Below, piece by piece: positions 8,477-18,157 of a stretch of DNA of 64,000 bases. The notes beneath the pieces are model-generated. The model saw only the letters and a list, made by a program, of their open reading frames with translations, was not told where the DNA came from and searched no databases. Where the stretch lies: positions 20,943 through 84,942 of the forward strand of contig JANNCV010000005.1 in the NCBI GenBank assembly GCA_031386985.1, given 5' to 3'. Source of the stretch: JANJUB01 sp031386985 (GTDB taxonomy: Bacteria > Armatimonadota > Fimbriimonadia > Fimbriimonadales > Fimbriimonadaceae). The position numbers and the translations under genes were made by a program. Positions within the stretch are counted from its first letter, which is position 1; every line of letters starts with the position of its first letter.

Positions 8477-8971
8477 TTAGTTTCCGGCGCGGCGCTTAAG
8501 GGCTACCGCAATCATTTCTGCTACCGATGGCGGCACCATCGGCGCATAGTCGCCTCCCAGTTGAGCGACCTCACGAACGATGCTTGAACTCAAGTAGCTG
8601 TGTTCCCAACTTGTCATTAGGAACACGGTTTCGACATCTCCAGCTAAACGACGGTTCACCATGGCCATTTGGAACTCATATTCGAAATCAGCCGTTGCGC
8701 GGAGGCCGCGAACAATTGATTTTGCCCCTTTTTCGTGAGCATAGTTCACCAAGAGGCCCCCGAAACTCTCCACTTTGACCCGCTTCAGCGGGGCGACGCA
8801 GCGGTTCAAAGCCTCGACCCTTTCTTCAGTTGTAAAAAGCGGCTTTTTCGAGGAGTTCACCCCAACGGCAATTATGAGCTCATCAAACAGGCGGGTAGCG
8901 CGCTCAATAACATCTAGATGTCCAAGCGTGGGGGGATCAAAAGAGCCAGGGTAAATGGCAAGTGTTCTCAT
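8477..8971 (-). CDS. coaD: Phosphopantetheine adenylyltransferase
   Basis: 164 residues, typical length. It transfers AMP from ATP to 4'-phosphopantetheine, the penultimate step of coenzyme A synthesis. Motifs are the nucleotidyltransferase signature YPGSFDPPTLGH near the N-terminus, the IVRGLRATADFEYE segment and the C-terminal SSSIVREVA motif. The start codon overlaps the stop of the upstream small membrane-protein gene by 4 bp, so it is in one operon with aat and the coiled-coil gene. Confidence 0.97.
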   Translation of the reverse strand: MRTLAIYPGSFDPPTLGHLDVIERATRLFDELIIAVGVNSSKKPLFTTEERVEALNRCVAPLKRVKVESFGGLLVNYAHEKGAKSIVRGLRATADFEYEFQMAMVNRRLAGDVETVFLMTSWEHSYLSSSIVREVAQLGGDYAPMVPPSVAEMIAVALKRRAGN

Positions 8972-9441
8972 TTTTGGGGTTCCGAGGTGATTTGCATTCG
9001 CGCTATCTGAAAAGCTTCGCCGAGCATGACCAATTCGACGCGAATCTGAGCGTCATCCCTTTCGAACTTACCTCGCAATCCCAATGCAAGGATTCTCCGC
9101 CCATTCACTTCTCCTGGCTTCATTTCAAAGGTGCTTCCAAGTTGAACGAATTTCCCGTATCTAGACCGATATTCGCTGAGAGTTTGAGCTCCGCCGGAAA
9201 CCGCCAGACCACCCATTTCAAAATATTTTGCTGCCCGCGGTTCGCTCCAATCTTGAGACATGTCTGTTAGCGCGTTGTTCATCCAGATTCGGGCTCCGAC
9301 GATTCTACCGCTGGCGTCGCGGAACGACGTGAAAGCAAAGAAACCGCCACCGCCGCAGCATAAGATGAGAACGCCGAGCGCAATCCAAACCCCAACCTTT
9401 GCGTTCCCCTTCATCATCCAAGACTCTACCCGCGCGACCAT
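8968..9441 (-). CDS. Small single-pass membrane protein in the aat-coaD operon
   Basis: 157 residues from ATG 9441; internal ATGs at 9417 and 9414 (MMKGNAKVGVW) are equally possible and would avoid most of the overlap with aat. One hydrophobic segment (WIALGVLILCC followed by GGGGFFAF) is followed by a small alpha/beta domain. It resembles the product at 730-1185 in layout (one membrane helix plus a roughly 110-residue extracytoplasmic domain), but I cannot show homology. Sandwiched between aat and coaD with overlaps at both ends. Confidence 0.7.
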   Translation of the reverse strand: MVARVESWMMKGNAKVGVWIALGVLILCCGGGGFFAFTSFRDASGRIVGARIWMNNALTDMSQDWSEPRAAKYFEMGGLAVSGGAQTLSEYRSRYGKFVQLGSTFEMKPGEVNGRRILALGLRGKFERDDAQIRVELVMLGEAFQIARMQITSEPQK

Positions 9442-10121
9442 TCAGTTGTCATGCCAACGGCGACTTCGAGTCTCTGTAAATACTCTGCCAGCGTGATTTC
9501 TCTTGCTCCAAGCGAACTCAAATGAGGGTTCATCACCTGAGCGTCAAAAAGAGTGAACCCCATCTCGATGCATCGTTGAATGAGCGCCCAAAGGGCAACC
9601 TTAGAGGCATCGGTTCGGCGATGGAACATGGATTCCGCGCAAAAGCACCCCCCAACCGCCAATCCGTAAACTCCACCTATCAAATCGTGATCATCCCAAA
9701 CTTCGCACGAGTGTGCCCAACCCTCGGCATGGGCCTGGCAATAGATTTGGATGAGTTCCGGCGTGATCCAGTTGTCTCCCGGCCTTAAGCAGCTTTGCAT
9801 CACCTCTTCGAACGATTCATCAAACGAGATTCGCCATCCGCAGTTTGCAATTCGCTTTCTTAACGAGCGCGAAACATGAAAGCCAGTACGGAGCGGTTCG
9901 GAACGGTTCGTGGCGATCTCGAAAATTGCCCGCGGATCGGAGCGGAACCAACCAATTTCGCCGTCATCTAAACCCATCGGGAAGATGCCCTGAAGGTAGG
10001 CTGTTCTGAGGAGGTCGGTAGTTAAGGGCTCGACCACGTTTTCAGTGTATCTTGGTTTTGGCGGGAGTCTCCAACATGTGCTGCTAGCCCGACCTATCCA
10101 ACTTCTCAAAGTCCCTACCAT
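9426..10121 (-). CDS. aat: Leucyl/phenylalanyl-tRNA--protein transferase
   Basis: About 231 residues from ATG 10121. It adds Leu or Phe from aminoacyl-tRNA to N-terminal Arg/Lys of proteins, creating N-degrons for ClpS/ClpAP. Core motifs are LQGIFPMG, WFRSDPRAIF, WITPELIQIYCQ, SCEVWDDHDLIGGVYGLAVG, FCAESMF and the C-terminal LFDAQVMNPHLSSLGA. The open frame extends to 10250, but that would leave no room for the divergent hppA promoter. ATG 10121 has a purine-rich GGACGGAA just upstream; a GTG at 10037 is another possibility. Confidence 0.94.
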   Translation of the reverse strand: MVGTLRSWIGRASSTCWRLPPKPRYTENVVEPLTTDLLRTAYLQGIFPMGLDDGEIGWFRSDPRAIFEIATNRSEPLRTGFHVSRSLRKRIANCGWRISFDESFEEVMQSCLRPGDNWITPELIQIYCQAHAEGWAHSCEVWDDHDLIGGVYGLAVGGCFCAESMFHRRTDASKVALWALIQRCIEMGFTLFDAQVMNPHLSSLGAREITLAEYLQRLEVAVGMTTEWSRG

Positions 10122-10257
10122 TTCCGTCCAATTTCTTTCCCTCAATCGAACCGGCGAATCGGGTAAACTGCGCGACTGAAATCTATATATGGTCACGGCC
10201 AAATGTTCTACGAGCATTGAAGCGTGAGATTCCTTCGGGGGAACCAACACTCACATC

Positions 10258-13200
10258 ATGAAGATATTCCAGCACATGCGTCGCGCGGTATTGCCCGCCT
10301 TATTCACTTTTATGCTTATGCTTGTTCCAAGCTGGGCCATGGCCGCTGGCTCTGAAGCCAACGTCACGCTTAACTTTTCGGATAGCGACAAGATTTACTT
10401 GTGGATATCATTCGGGCTCGGCTTTATCGCCCTGATTACCGGATGGTGGTTCCGTTCGAAGGTGACAAAAGAGTCGCCCGGTAACGAGAAAATGCAAGAA
10501 GTGGGCCTCGCCATTTACGAAGGGGCGATGGCTTACCTGAAGCAGCAGATCAGCACAATGATCTGGTTTGTTTTGGCAATCGCTGGGTTGCTTACATTTA
10601 TTTACGGCAGGCAATACGATAGTTGGGCGCTTGGTGGTCTCACGGCCGCTAGCTTTATGCTCGGTGTAGCCGCATCATATATCGCGGGTTATGTTGGAAT
10701 GGACATGGCGGTCAAAGCAAATATGCGTACCGCGCATGCCGCTCTGACAAGCTACGCAAAAGCACTAGAGGTTTCATTCCAAGCAGGAGCGGTTGCTGGC
10801 CTTATAACCGTTGGTATGGGCCTAGTAGGCGCGACGGCCATTCTCGCTTTCTTCTCGGCTGACGCCATGAAGCTGCTGATTGGCTTTGGTTTTGGCGGAT
10901 CGCTAGCTGCGCTCTTTATGCGTGTTGGCGGTGGCATTTTTACGAAGGCCGCCGATGTTGGAGCTGATCTCGTTGGAAAGGTTGAAGCCGGAATCCCCGA
11001 GGATGACGCCCGAAACCCCGCCACAATCGCGGATAACGTTGGCGACAACGTTGGCGATTGCGCCGGCATGGCGGCGGACGTTTTCGAATCCTATGAAGTG
11101 ACCCTGGTTGCAGCTATCGTTCTTGGCGCGGCAACCGCCCAAATTTTTGACCAAACGACCTGGATGAAACTCATTCTGTTCGCACTGATGGCCCGTGGAG
11201 TCGGTATTATTGCCTCCATCGCTGGCATCATGATGGTGAAGGGAAGTGACGATATTGACTCCGATCCGCTTAAGCCTATTAGTGGTGGATTCAAGAAATC
11301 AGCACTCATTGCCGCTGTCGGAACTTTGATTCTCGCCTACTTCATGATGGGCGGAAAAGAGGGTAGCAAGATCAACTCGTCGCGCTTGGTTTCAGGCAAC
11401 GAAGTTGCGGTGAAACTAACAGACCTGGTTCATGAAGTTCGCGACGAGTTCGCGAAATCTAAGGGTATCAAGCCCGAGGCCGTCATGGCCGAGGATATTT
11501 CTGCGGACAAGCGAATTGCTGATCTGGAGCTGCCTAAGCAGGCCGATCAAGCTGATCCGATGGCTCCGCACACCAGTAACCCGCTTATCCAGAACCTCAT
11601 CAACATTGAGCCCGAAGAACTCGTTGATTCTCCTCAACTTCCAAAACTGGAAGGATACAAGCCCGTTTCTTTGGACTCCAAAGAGCTCGAGCGATTTACC
11701 GCTATGAAGCAGACTCAGGCGGCGACAGGAGCTACCAACGAGTACAAATCTGTGAAAGACGTGCTGAAGGACTACCGGGTCTATCAAGCTGAGGTTATGC
11801 CTCCAGCTCAGCCTGGAAGCGCCGCCTCACCGATGCAGAAAATTTGGTTCCTCTCTTCGGACCTCCCCGCTTTGAAGGCTCAAATCACACCGATGGGCGG
11901 AAAAATCAGTGACGAAAAGGGAGTTGGAGTTGTTGTTTATCTGAAAGATAAGCAGATTGCGCTTGGAATGGAAGTTCCGTCGGTAGACTCGTTGGTCAAG
12001 TTCCAACCGGCCCAAGGGGCCATTACGGGCCAGCAAGCTCCTGATCAGATTTTCGCCATGTCGAAGGCGGAACTAGAAGAAAAGCAGAACTTGATCAAGG
12101 CCAAAACGGACGAAGTCACTAAACTTTACGGCGAAGCTGATAAGCTAAAAGGCCCGGCTCAGGAGGCAAAGCGAAAGGAAGCGGCGAAGGTCAACAAGGC
12201 GTTGAGCGCAATGAAGCGACCAACTCCGGTCAAGATTAATCAAGGCGCCATCGAGCATATGCACGTTGAATGGTGGAGATTCGCGTTCTGCATCATCTTC
12301 GGCATTTTGATGGCATTCATCATCGAAAGGCTCACTGACTATTACGTCTCGCTAAACGGCAAGCCCGTTCGCGAAGTTGCTGGTGTTTCAAGTGCCGGCC
12401 CAGCTCCGATGATCATCAGCGGATTCGCCTTAGCCTGCGAATCAAGCGTGTTCTCAGTGCTCGCCATTGTTGCATCGCTGATTATGCCGCTTGTGCTATT
12501 CCCAGCCGCCGCTTATGGTGGCTACATCCTTAGCTTCTACGGAATCGCTTTGGTTGGACTGGGACTTCTAACAACCACGGGCTACATCCTCGCGATGGAC
12601 ACCTTTGGTCCGATTTCCGATAACGCCCAAGGCGTTTTTGAGATGTCGGGCGCGGGTCACGATAATCCTAAGGCGTCCAAAGCTGTTCAACGGCTTGATG
12701 CCGCGGGTAACACCACAAAAGCGCTTACTAAGGGCTTTGCGATTGCAACAGCGGTAGTTGCGGCGGTCGCGCTGTTCCACTCATTTGTCGAGGACGCTCA
12801 CCTAAACACCGTGGGAATGGGACTGCAAGTTCCCGAAATCTTCCTCGGCCTGTTGATCGGTGGCGCGGCTCCTTTCCTCTTCTCTGCCTTCTCAATCAAC
12901 GCAGTTGGTCGAGCGGCATTTGAGTTGATCAACGAAGTTCGTCGCCAGTTCAAATCTGATCCCGGCATCATGGCGGGTACGAGCAAGCCGGACTATGGCA
13001 TTTGCGTTAGCATCGTTACCGCGGCGGCTCAGAAAGAGCTACTGGGCCCAGGCATCCTCGCGATTGCCCTCCCCGTTGCGGTTGGCTTTGGTTTCAGCAT
13101 CGGTCAACCGCTGGTTAATATCGGTGGAAACGACTACAACCTTGTTGGCGCGCAAGCCCTTGGCGGCTTCCTCGCCGGCGCGATTCTATCTGGACAACTT

Positions 13201-13617
13201 CTCGCCGTTCTGCTCGCCAACTCTGGCGGTATGTGGGATAACGCGAAGAAGCTGGTTGAGGATGGTTTGTATGGCGGTAAGGGAAGCGATGCCCACAAAG
13301 CAGCTATCGTTTGCGACACCGTTGGCGATCCGTTTAAGGATACGGCCGGCCCCGCAATGAATCCGCTAATCAAGGTTATGAACTTGGTTGCGCTCTTGCT
13401 TGCGCCGATCATCATCGTTCCTCACTCCTTGGCGGTTCAAGTCGGCGTAACGGTCGTCTGTGTCTCCGCTCTCACCTTCTCGATCTGGTGGTCGAAGCGC
13501 GGTTCGATGGCTTCGGGCCTTTCGGAAGCCGGTACCCTTCCCGAGCCCCCGGTTACACCCGTGAAGAAATCCGATTCCGGCAAGAGAATCACGGTTGAGG
13601 ACAACGACGAAGCTTAA
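10258..13617 (+). CDS. hppA: Membrane-bound proton-pumping pyrophosphatase, K+-independent type, with large insertion
   Basis: 1119 residues against about 670-770 normally. It couples pyrophosphate hydrolysis to H+ export. Catalytic motifs are intact: DVGADLVGKVE near residue 231, DNVGDNVGDCAGMAAD, and DTVGDPFKDTAGPAMN near residue 1020. The site reading GNTTKALTKG (near 817-826) has Lys where K+-dependent enzymes have Ala, so it is predicted K+-independent. Two oddities: an extra N-terminal signal-like segment ending AMAAG, and roughly 300 hydrophilic residues (about 366-666) between the helices ILAYFMMGG and WWRFAFCIIFGILMAF. By standard M-PPase topology this loop lies outside the cytoplasm (inference). 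A clean terminator follows. Confidence 0.95.
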   Translation: MKIFQHMRRAVLPALFTFMLMLVPSWAMAAGSEANVTLNFSDSDKIYLWISFGLGFIALITGWWFRSKVTKESPGNEKMQEVGLAIYEGAMAYLKQQISTMIWFVLAIAGLLTFIYGRQYDSWALGGLTAASFMLGVAASYIAGYVGMDMAVKANMRTAHAALTSYAKALEVSFQAGAVAGLITVGMGLVGATAILAFFSADAMKLLIGFGFGGSLAALFMRVGGGIFTKAADVGADLVGKVEAGIPEDDARNPATIADNVGDNVGDCAGMAADVFESYEVTLVAAIVLGAATAQIFDQTTWMKLILFALMARGVGIIASIAGIMMVKGSDDIDSDPLKPISGGFKKSALIAAVGTLILAYFMMGGKEGSKINSSRLVSGNEVAVKLTDLVHEVRDEFAKSKGIKPEAVMAEDISADKRIADLELPKQADQADPMAPHTSNPLIQNLINIEPEELVDSPQLPKLEGYKPVSLDSKELERFTAMKQTQAATGATNEYKSVKDVLKDYRVYQAEVMPPAQPGSAASPMQKIWFLSSDLPALKAQITPMGGKISDEKGVGVVVYLKDKQIALGMEVPSVDSLVKFQPAQGAITGQQAPDQIFAMSKAELEEKQNLIKAKTDEVTKLYGEADKLKGPAQEAKRKEAAKVNKALSAMKRPTPVKINQGAIEHMHVEWWRFAFCIIFGILMAFIIERLTDYYVSLNGKPVREVAGVSSAGPAPMIISGFALACESSVFSVLAIVASLIMPLVLFPAAAYGGYILSFYGIALVGLGLLTTTGYILAMDTFGPISDNAQGVFEMSGAGHDNPKASKAVQRLDAAGNTTKALTKGFAIATAVVAAVALFHSFVEDAHLNTVGMGLQVPEIFLGLLIGGAAPFLFSAFSINAVGRAAFELINEVRRQFKSDPGIMAGTSKPDYGICVSIVTAAAQKELLGPGILAIALPVAVGFGFSIGQPLVNIGGNDYNLVGAQALGGFLAGAILSGQLLAVLLANSGGMWDNAKKLVEDGLYGGKGSDAHKAAIVCDTVGDPFKDTAGPAMNPLIKVMNLVALLLAPIIIVPHSLAVQVGVTVVCVSALTFSIWWSKRGSMASGLSEAGTLPEPPVTPVKKSDSGKRITVEDNDEA

Positions 13618-13631
13618 GGCTTCCTCAGATA

Positions 13632-13662
13632 AGCCCCTTCTTTGTCAGAAGGGGCTTTTTTT
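13632..13662 (+). terminator. Rho-independent terminator of hppA
   Basis: A perfect 9-bp stem AGCCCCTTC / GAAGGGGCT with a 7-nt loop is followed by a run of seven T. It begins 15 bp after the hppA stop codon. Confidence 0.92.
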
Positions 13663-13819
13663 GTGCCTCGGCTTCGGTCAGGTTTGCCCTCGTCAACTCC
13701 GGTTAGCGAGGTGGACTTCGGATGCGGGGTTCCGAGTTCGTGAGAGCCACTGTTACACCCAGGGAATGCTCGTTGAAACGTGCTTCGAGCAGCTCTCACG
13801 CTGCGGTAACCTGCTCTCC

Positions 13820-15742
13820 CTACCGAGTCAACGTAATCTGATCGGTACGACTCATTCCGGAATAGCTTGCCGTCATGGTTCTCGTTACCGTAGTGCTCAC
13901 CACGGCCGTTCCGAAGCTGAAGCTAGCCTGGTTCAATCCGCTCGCCACTGCCACCGAAGATGGGGTCGTGATCAAGCTTGTATTATCGCTTAATGCAACA
14001 CTTAGCCCCGCGCTAAGTCCTAGTAATGTCACGGTTCCCGTTCCTTGCTGGCCGCCCTGAATCGGATTCGCCGAGACCGTCAAACTGTTTAGAACCGGAG
14101 GCAAAACGGCTAGCGCCCTGGTCTTGGTTGATCCGGCCCAGTTTGCCGATAGCACCACCGCCGTTGCCGTGAGAACCGGCAGAGCTTGTAGCTGGAATGT
14201 CTTGCTAGAAGCTTGCGCCGGAACTGCTATGCTCGCAGGCAGAGTTACGACTCCGCTGTTTGCGGTGAGGTTAACTACGGAAGCTTGACTCGCCGGGTTC
14301 ACAAGTCCGACCGTAGCATTGAGGGTTAACCCCGAAATCACGGTGGGTGCCGCCACGTAAAGCCCCTTGATCGCGTTTGGCTTGACCTCGAGTTGCCTCG
14401 CGAAGGATGCGCCTGGAACAGCGGCGGTGATGGTGACATCAGTGGCGACTGAAACCGCCTGTGTGGTTATGCTAAACGCGGCTGTTGTGGACCCGGAAAG
14501 CAAAGTGACGTAAGTGGGAACGACTACAACTGGAGATGAGCTGGATAACAATACACGCTGGCTCGCCACCGGAGCAACGGCATTGAGGGTCAAACTGCCT
14601 TCGAACTGCGTCCCCCCATCTATCGAACTTGGAATATTGAGGGCGTTGACAGCGGGCTGATAGGTAATGCGCTGAAGGGAGGCCGCTTGCAATGCGACGT
14701 AATAGAGGCTCCCATCTGGTCCCATTGCAAAGTCAACTGGACCAGTAGCGGAGGGGCCAAAGGTGCCTTGCCCGATCATGTCATTGCTTGAGTTGAAATC
14801 AACAAATTTCAGGAGTTGTTGCTTGTACTCGCCGTAAACATAGCGATTCTGGAATACGGACGGGAATTTGGTGGACTTGGTGAACACCCCGCCGCAAATG
14901 CACTTGCTGATGCCAACGTGATCGTAGCTGAAGGCCGGGCTAACAAGAGCTGGATTTGAACTGGTTCCCTCGGCTAGCGGCCAGCCGTAGTTTGCTCCTC
15001 TGGTGATGACATTGAGTTCCTCCCAGGTTATCTCGCCAACATCGGCGACAAAGGGAACACTCGTTCCCGGGCGGATTGTAATCCGAAAGGGATTGCGGAA
15101 TCCGTATGCCCAAATCTCTGGTCGCTTCGGGGCTTGGTTGAAAAACGGGTTATCGGCAGGAACTGATCCGTCCGAGTTAATGCGCAGGACTTTGCCGGCA
15201 AGATTCGACAGGTCCTGGGCGATCATGGTGTTAGTGCTACCCTGGCCCGTCGAAATGTACAGCTTGCCATCAGCTCCAAACTTAAGGCCACCGCCGTTGT
15301 CGCTTCCTGAATCAGAGGCGATTCCATCAACCAGAATCTCCTCGCTTCCGGGCAATACCGAATCGCCGTTAACAAGAAATCGCGAAACTCGGTTCTTGGG
15401 AGTTGGGGGTGGATTCACGCTCGCGCTCCCGGCGGTATAGGCTAGGTAGACATAGGGATTGGTAGCAAACTGCGGGTCAAATGCGATTCCAAGCAACCCC
15501 CGTCCAAGGGTCGTTTCACATGAAATGGTTGCAAAAGGATTCGTTTGCAGAACGCCATTCTTCACAAGCTTGATCAGGCCATTCTTCTGGCAAACGAATA
15601 AGCGCCCATCCGGCGTAAATGCCAACGCGGTAGCAAGCGAAAACCCGCTCACGAAGCGAGTATCGGAGAAACCCGGTGGCAACTGAGCGTGGCTGAAGCC
15701 GACCGCCAAACAGACAAACAAACCTGTAACGAACTTGCGCAT
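13820..15742 (-). CDS. Secreted PQQ-dependent sugar dehydrogenase (glucose/sorbosone type) with C-terminal Ig-like repeats
   Basis: About 640 residues with a signal peptide ending near SHAQ. Residues about 20-370 form a six-bladed propeller of the soluble glucose/sorbosone dehydrogenase family: LATALAFTPDGRLFVCQKNG, GRGLLGIAFDP, NRVSRFLV, GGGLKFGADGKLYIS, AYGFRNPFRI, ADVGEITWEELN. These enzymes oxidise sugars using PQQ in the periplasm. From about 375 to the end there are several beta-sandwich repeats of roughly 85 residues (phrases such as VLLSSSSPVVVVP and VALSDNTSLITTP), probably for surface attachment. ATG at 15742 is preferred over the adjacent TTG. Substrate is not inferable. Confidence 0.88.
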   Translation of the reverse strand: MRKFVTGLFVCLAVGFSHAQLPPGFSDTRFVSGFSLATALAFTPDGRLFVCQKNGLIKLVKNGVLQTNPFATISCETTLGRGLLGIAFDPQFATNPYVYLAYTAGSASVNPPPTPKNRVSRFLVNGDSVLPGSEEILVDGIASDSGSDNGGGLKFGADGKLYISTGQGSTNTMIAQDLSNLAGKVLRINSDGSVPADNPFFNQAPKRPEIWAYGFRNPFRITIRPGTSVPFVADVGEITWEELNVITRGANYGWPLAEGTSSNPALVSPAFSYDHVGISKCICGGVFTKSTKFPSVFQNRYVYGEYKQQLLKFVDFNSSNDMIGQGTFGPSATGPVDFAMGPDGSLYYVALQAASLQRITYQPAVNALNIPSSIDGGTQFEGSLTLNAVAPVASQRVLLSSSSPVVVVPTYVTLLSGSTTAAFSITTQAVSVATDVTITAAVPGASFARQLEVKPNAIKGLYVAAPTVISGLTLNATVGLVNPASQASVVNLTANSGVVTLPASIAVPAQASSKTFQLQALPVLTATAVVLSANWAGSTKTRALAVLPPVLNSLTVSANPIQGGQQGTGTVTLLGLSAGLSVALSDNTSLITTPSSVAVASGLNQASFSFGTAVVSTTVTRTMTASYSGMSRTDQITLTR

Positions 15743-15793
15743 CAAAAGTAAATTACCCGGTGCGGATGCATTAGGATTCTTGTCAATACTACT

Positions 15794-17215
15794 ATGAAAC
15801 GCAACTATGCCCTGTTTTTGGCGATTTTGATCTTAGCCGGGTGCGGGGGCGAAGCCGGGGTCGCCAGCGCCCCGCCTAGCGAGATTTCGGCGGGCTCCTT
15901 TCGAGTTACTGGTCAGATGAAGGCACCATTAGTCGCAGCGGGTACATCGGCGACGGTTTATGCTCTGAGTGGTGCGATCACGAAGGCGACCATGTCCGAT
16001 CTCAACCCCACGATCGAGGAAACCGAGATAATATTTGGTCGGCTGGGCGCGGGCAGTGTCTATTCGCTCGTTGGTTGCTCGCCCGATGGCTCAAACGTTC
16101 GCACTATCCACGCCACCACTGGGTTGCCAACTCAGATTTTTGCCACCACCGGTTGGATCTATTTTAGGACTCTGGGCGGAGAGCTAAGGCGGGTTGCCCT
16201 CGCCGGAAGCTCAACGTCAACTCTGCTCAAATCTGGGGTTGGAAGCTTCGCCTTGACTCCAGATGGAACCAAAATCGTGTTCAATCAAGGTTCGGTTTTT
16301 AAGTTCGCAAACGCGGATGGTTCTGCGGAAAACACGATGATAACCGATGCCTCCGGACACGAATTCGTTGGCTGTCCTGACAACGCAAACGCATACACCA
16401 GCCACCCGGGTGGCGTCTATCGCATCGCAATCCAAGCCGCATCCAGCTTCAACTTAACCCGTGTGGTTGCGGGGCGACCCCAAGTTGCGGTTGATAGTTT
16501 CAATCGCAGACTCTACACCCACTACGCAAACTCACTTACGAAATTGGCAATCGGGGCGGACTCGGTTACGTTTACCGAGAGCGCTACCACCACGGGAAAC
16601 GTGGCCGGGCTCGCTTGTTCGCCCGATGGCAAGTCTCTAGCTAGTTACTCCCCCAACGCCGTCGCCACCGATAGCATCTTCACTTGTTCATCAAATCCGG
16701 CTCAGTTCAGCCGCAACATGATTGCCCAGGAGTACGCCCTAAGTAATCCGGCTTGGACGCCTTACATCATCTCCCGCCAGTTCGTGCCCGCCAACGTCTA
16801 CACAACCGGAGCGGCGGCGCTGCTCTTCTCAGAGTTTGGCAAACGAATGCCGGCGATTGTCTTGGCTGATTGCACGACAAGAGCGTCCATGGTGGTTACC
16901 AAGCCGGTTTCGGATAACTTATCGAACGTCATTTATCGGCTGGATTGCGATGAGCTGAGCAAATTGCATTACACGAGGGCCAATAGTTATTCGTTCAACT
17001 CGATAGTGACGTCCGCCACGGGTTTGAAGGGTTGCTTTGTCAGTTTCGATGCCGAGAGTGGGGAACTTGCGAGCGTCCTAACCTTCACCAGAGCCCCCGT
17101 AACCAGAGCGACAAAGACCAGTCTCGTGGTTTCGGGAGAGGGATTGGCTTTCTACGAGTTGCGAGGAAAATTCGCGGCTGTGCCAAAAACGGGGAGCGAG
17201 TTCAGCTTAAGGTGA
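15794..17215 (+). CDS. Lipoprotein with TolB/WD-like beta-propeller
   Basis: 473 residues. The signal ends in a lipobox (LILAGC), followed by an acidic and Pro-rich linker. Repeated blade phrases (IEETEIIFGRLGAG, FALTPDGTKIVFNQG, GLACSPDGKSLASYSP) indicate a TolB-type propeller, which usually binds proteins or glycans in the envelope. The stop codon is embedded in the GTG start of the downstream acetyltransferase, so both are probably translated from one mRNA. Function unknown beyond fold. Confidence 0.75.
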   Translation: MKRNYALFLAILILAGCGGEAGVASAPPSEISAGSFRVTGQMKAPLVAAGTSATVYALSGAITKATMSDLNPTIEETEIIFGRLGAGSVYSLVGCSPDGSNVRTIHATTGLPTQIFATTGWIYFRTLGGELRRVALAGSSTSTLLKSGVGSFALTPDGTKIVFNQGSVFKFANADGSAENTMITDASGHEFVGCPDNANAYTSHPGGVYRIAIQAASSFNLTRVVAGRPQVAVDSFNRRLYTHYANSLTKLAIGADSVTFTESATTTGNVAGLACSPDGKSLASYSPNAVATDSIFTCSSNPAQFSRNMIAQEYALSNPAWTPYIISRQFVPANVYTTGAAALLFSEFGKRMPAIVLADCTTRASMVVTKPVSDNLSNVIYRLDCDELSKLHYTRANSYSFNSIVTSATGLKGCFVSFDAESGELASVLTFTRAPVTRATKTSLVVSGEGLAFYELRGKFAAVPKTGSEFSLR

Positions 17216-18129
17216 GGCAACTTTCCAGAACTGAGATTGAGCCTTATACCGCTCGAATATGGTGCGAGGCCTACCCCGAACAACCTCAGACCGAGGCGGA
17301 AATCGCCGCGTACAACGGCACCATTCTTGCCGGCGCGTATGAGGAGCATTGGCTTTCCGGGAACGAATCATCCGCGATTACGCTGTTTGGCCCGAATGCG
17401 AACTTCCCGCCCGAACGACTCACCGGTAGCTTGTGTGTTTCTCCAGGCGATGAGTTGGGTTCGGACGGGTTGGTTGAGCATTCCGAACGCCGAGCACGAG
17501 CACTCGGATGCCCAGTCTTGAATCTTTGGGTGAGATCAGATAAGGAAGATCAGGTTGCGCGGCTAGAACACCGGGGCTATCGCTGTATTCAAACTGCTCC
17601 TACTTCGTTCCTCGACCTTCAAGCATTCTCAGACGAGCCCTTCCGCCCGCTCGTGGCCAATGCGCCGTATCGAATTGCATCGATTGAAGAACTAGAGAGC
17701 GAGGGAACCGAGTGGGTGAGGCGACTCTTTACGGCGACTAGCGAAATCTCCCGCGACGTTCCCGATCCTCATGGTTACGAGGAGATGTCGTTTGAACAAT
17801 ACGCCGAGATGATCAAGAACCCGGTGATCTATGACTACGGCCTCATGTTCGTGGCGATGGATGGCGAAATCATAGTTGGCTACACCCGCGCCTCCCCCAC
17901 CCAAGGCGACCCCGGCCGGGTAAACACCGGCCTAAGCGGAACCATCCGCTCCCACCGCCGTCGAGGAGTGGTCACGGCGCTAAAGGTTCGGGCGATTAGT
18001 GAATTGAAGAACAGAGGGTGCCACACGCTCCAGACTGAAAATGACGCCAGCAACCCCATGTACGAACTCAACTTGCGGTTGGGGTTTAAGTGGGCGTTTG
18101 ATTGGCGTTTATATGAGCGAGCATTGTAA
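17212..18129 (+). CDS. GNAT-family N-acetyltransferase, two-domain
   Basis: About 305 residues from GTG 17212, which overlaps the previous stop (GTGA). The open frame extends to 17032, but that part lies inside the lipoprotein gene and has no GNAT character. The C-terminal half carries the acetyl-CoA binding region (VGYTRASPTQG, then SGTIRSHRRRGVVTALKVRA, related to the Q/RxxGxG/A loop), followed by NPMYELNLRLGFKW, a typical GNAT end. The N-terminal half (RALGCPVLNLWVR, LEHRGYRCIQ) reads as a second, degenerate GNAT domain. Acceptor substrate unknown. Confidence 0.85.
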   Translation: MRQLSRTEIEPYTARIWCEAYPEQPQTEAEIAAYNGTILAGAYEEHWLSGNESSAITLFGPNANFPPERLTGSLCVSPGDELGSDGLVEHSERRARALGCPVLNLWVRSDKEDQVARLEHRGYRCIQTAPTSFLDLQAFSDEPFRPLVANAPYRIASIEELESEGTEWVRRLFTATSEISRDVPDPHGYEEMSFEQYAEMIKNPVIYDYGLMFVAMDGEIIVGYTRASPTQGDPGRVNTGLSGTIRSHRRRGVVTALKVRAISELKNRGCHTLQTENDASNPMYELNLRLGFKWAFDWRLYERAL

Positions 18130-18157
18130 AACGGAGAGCCGAGCCGAACAATGCACT

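Noticed and set aside
13738..13803. Inverted GTGAGAGC ... GCTCTCAC as terminator of the sugar dehydrogenase gene
   Set aside because: Arms are about 50 bp apart with no T-run; not convincing.
17032..17211. N-terminal extension of the acetyltransferase
   Set aside because: Lies inside the lipoprotein gene in another frame; sequence is Arg/Cys-rich and unlike GNAT.
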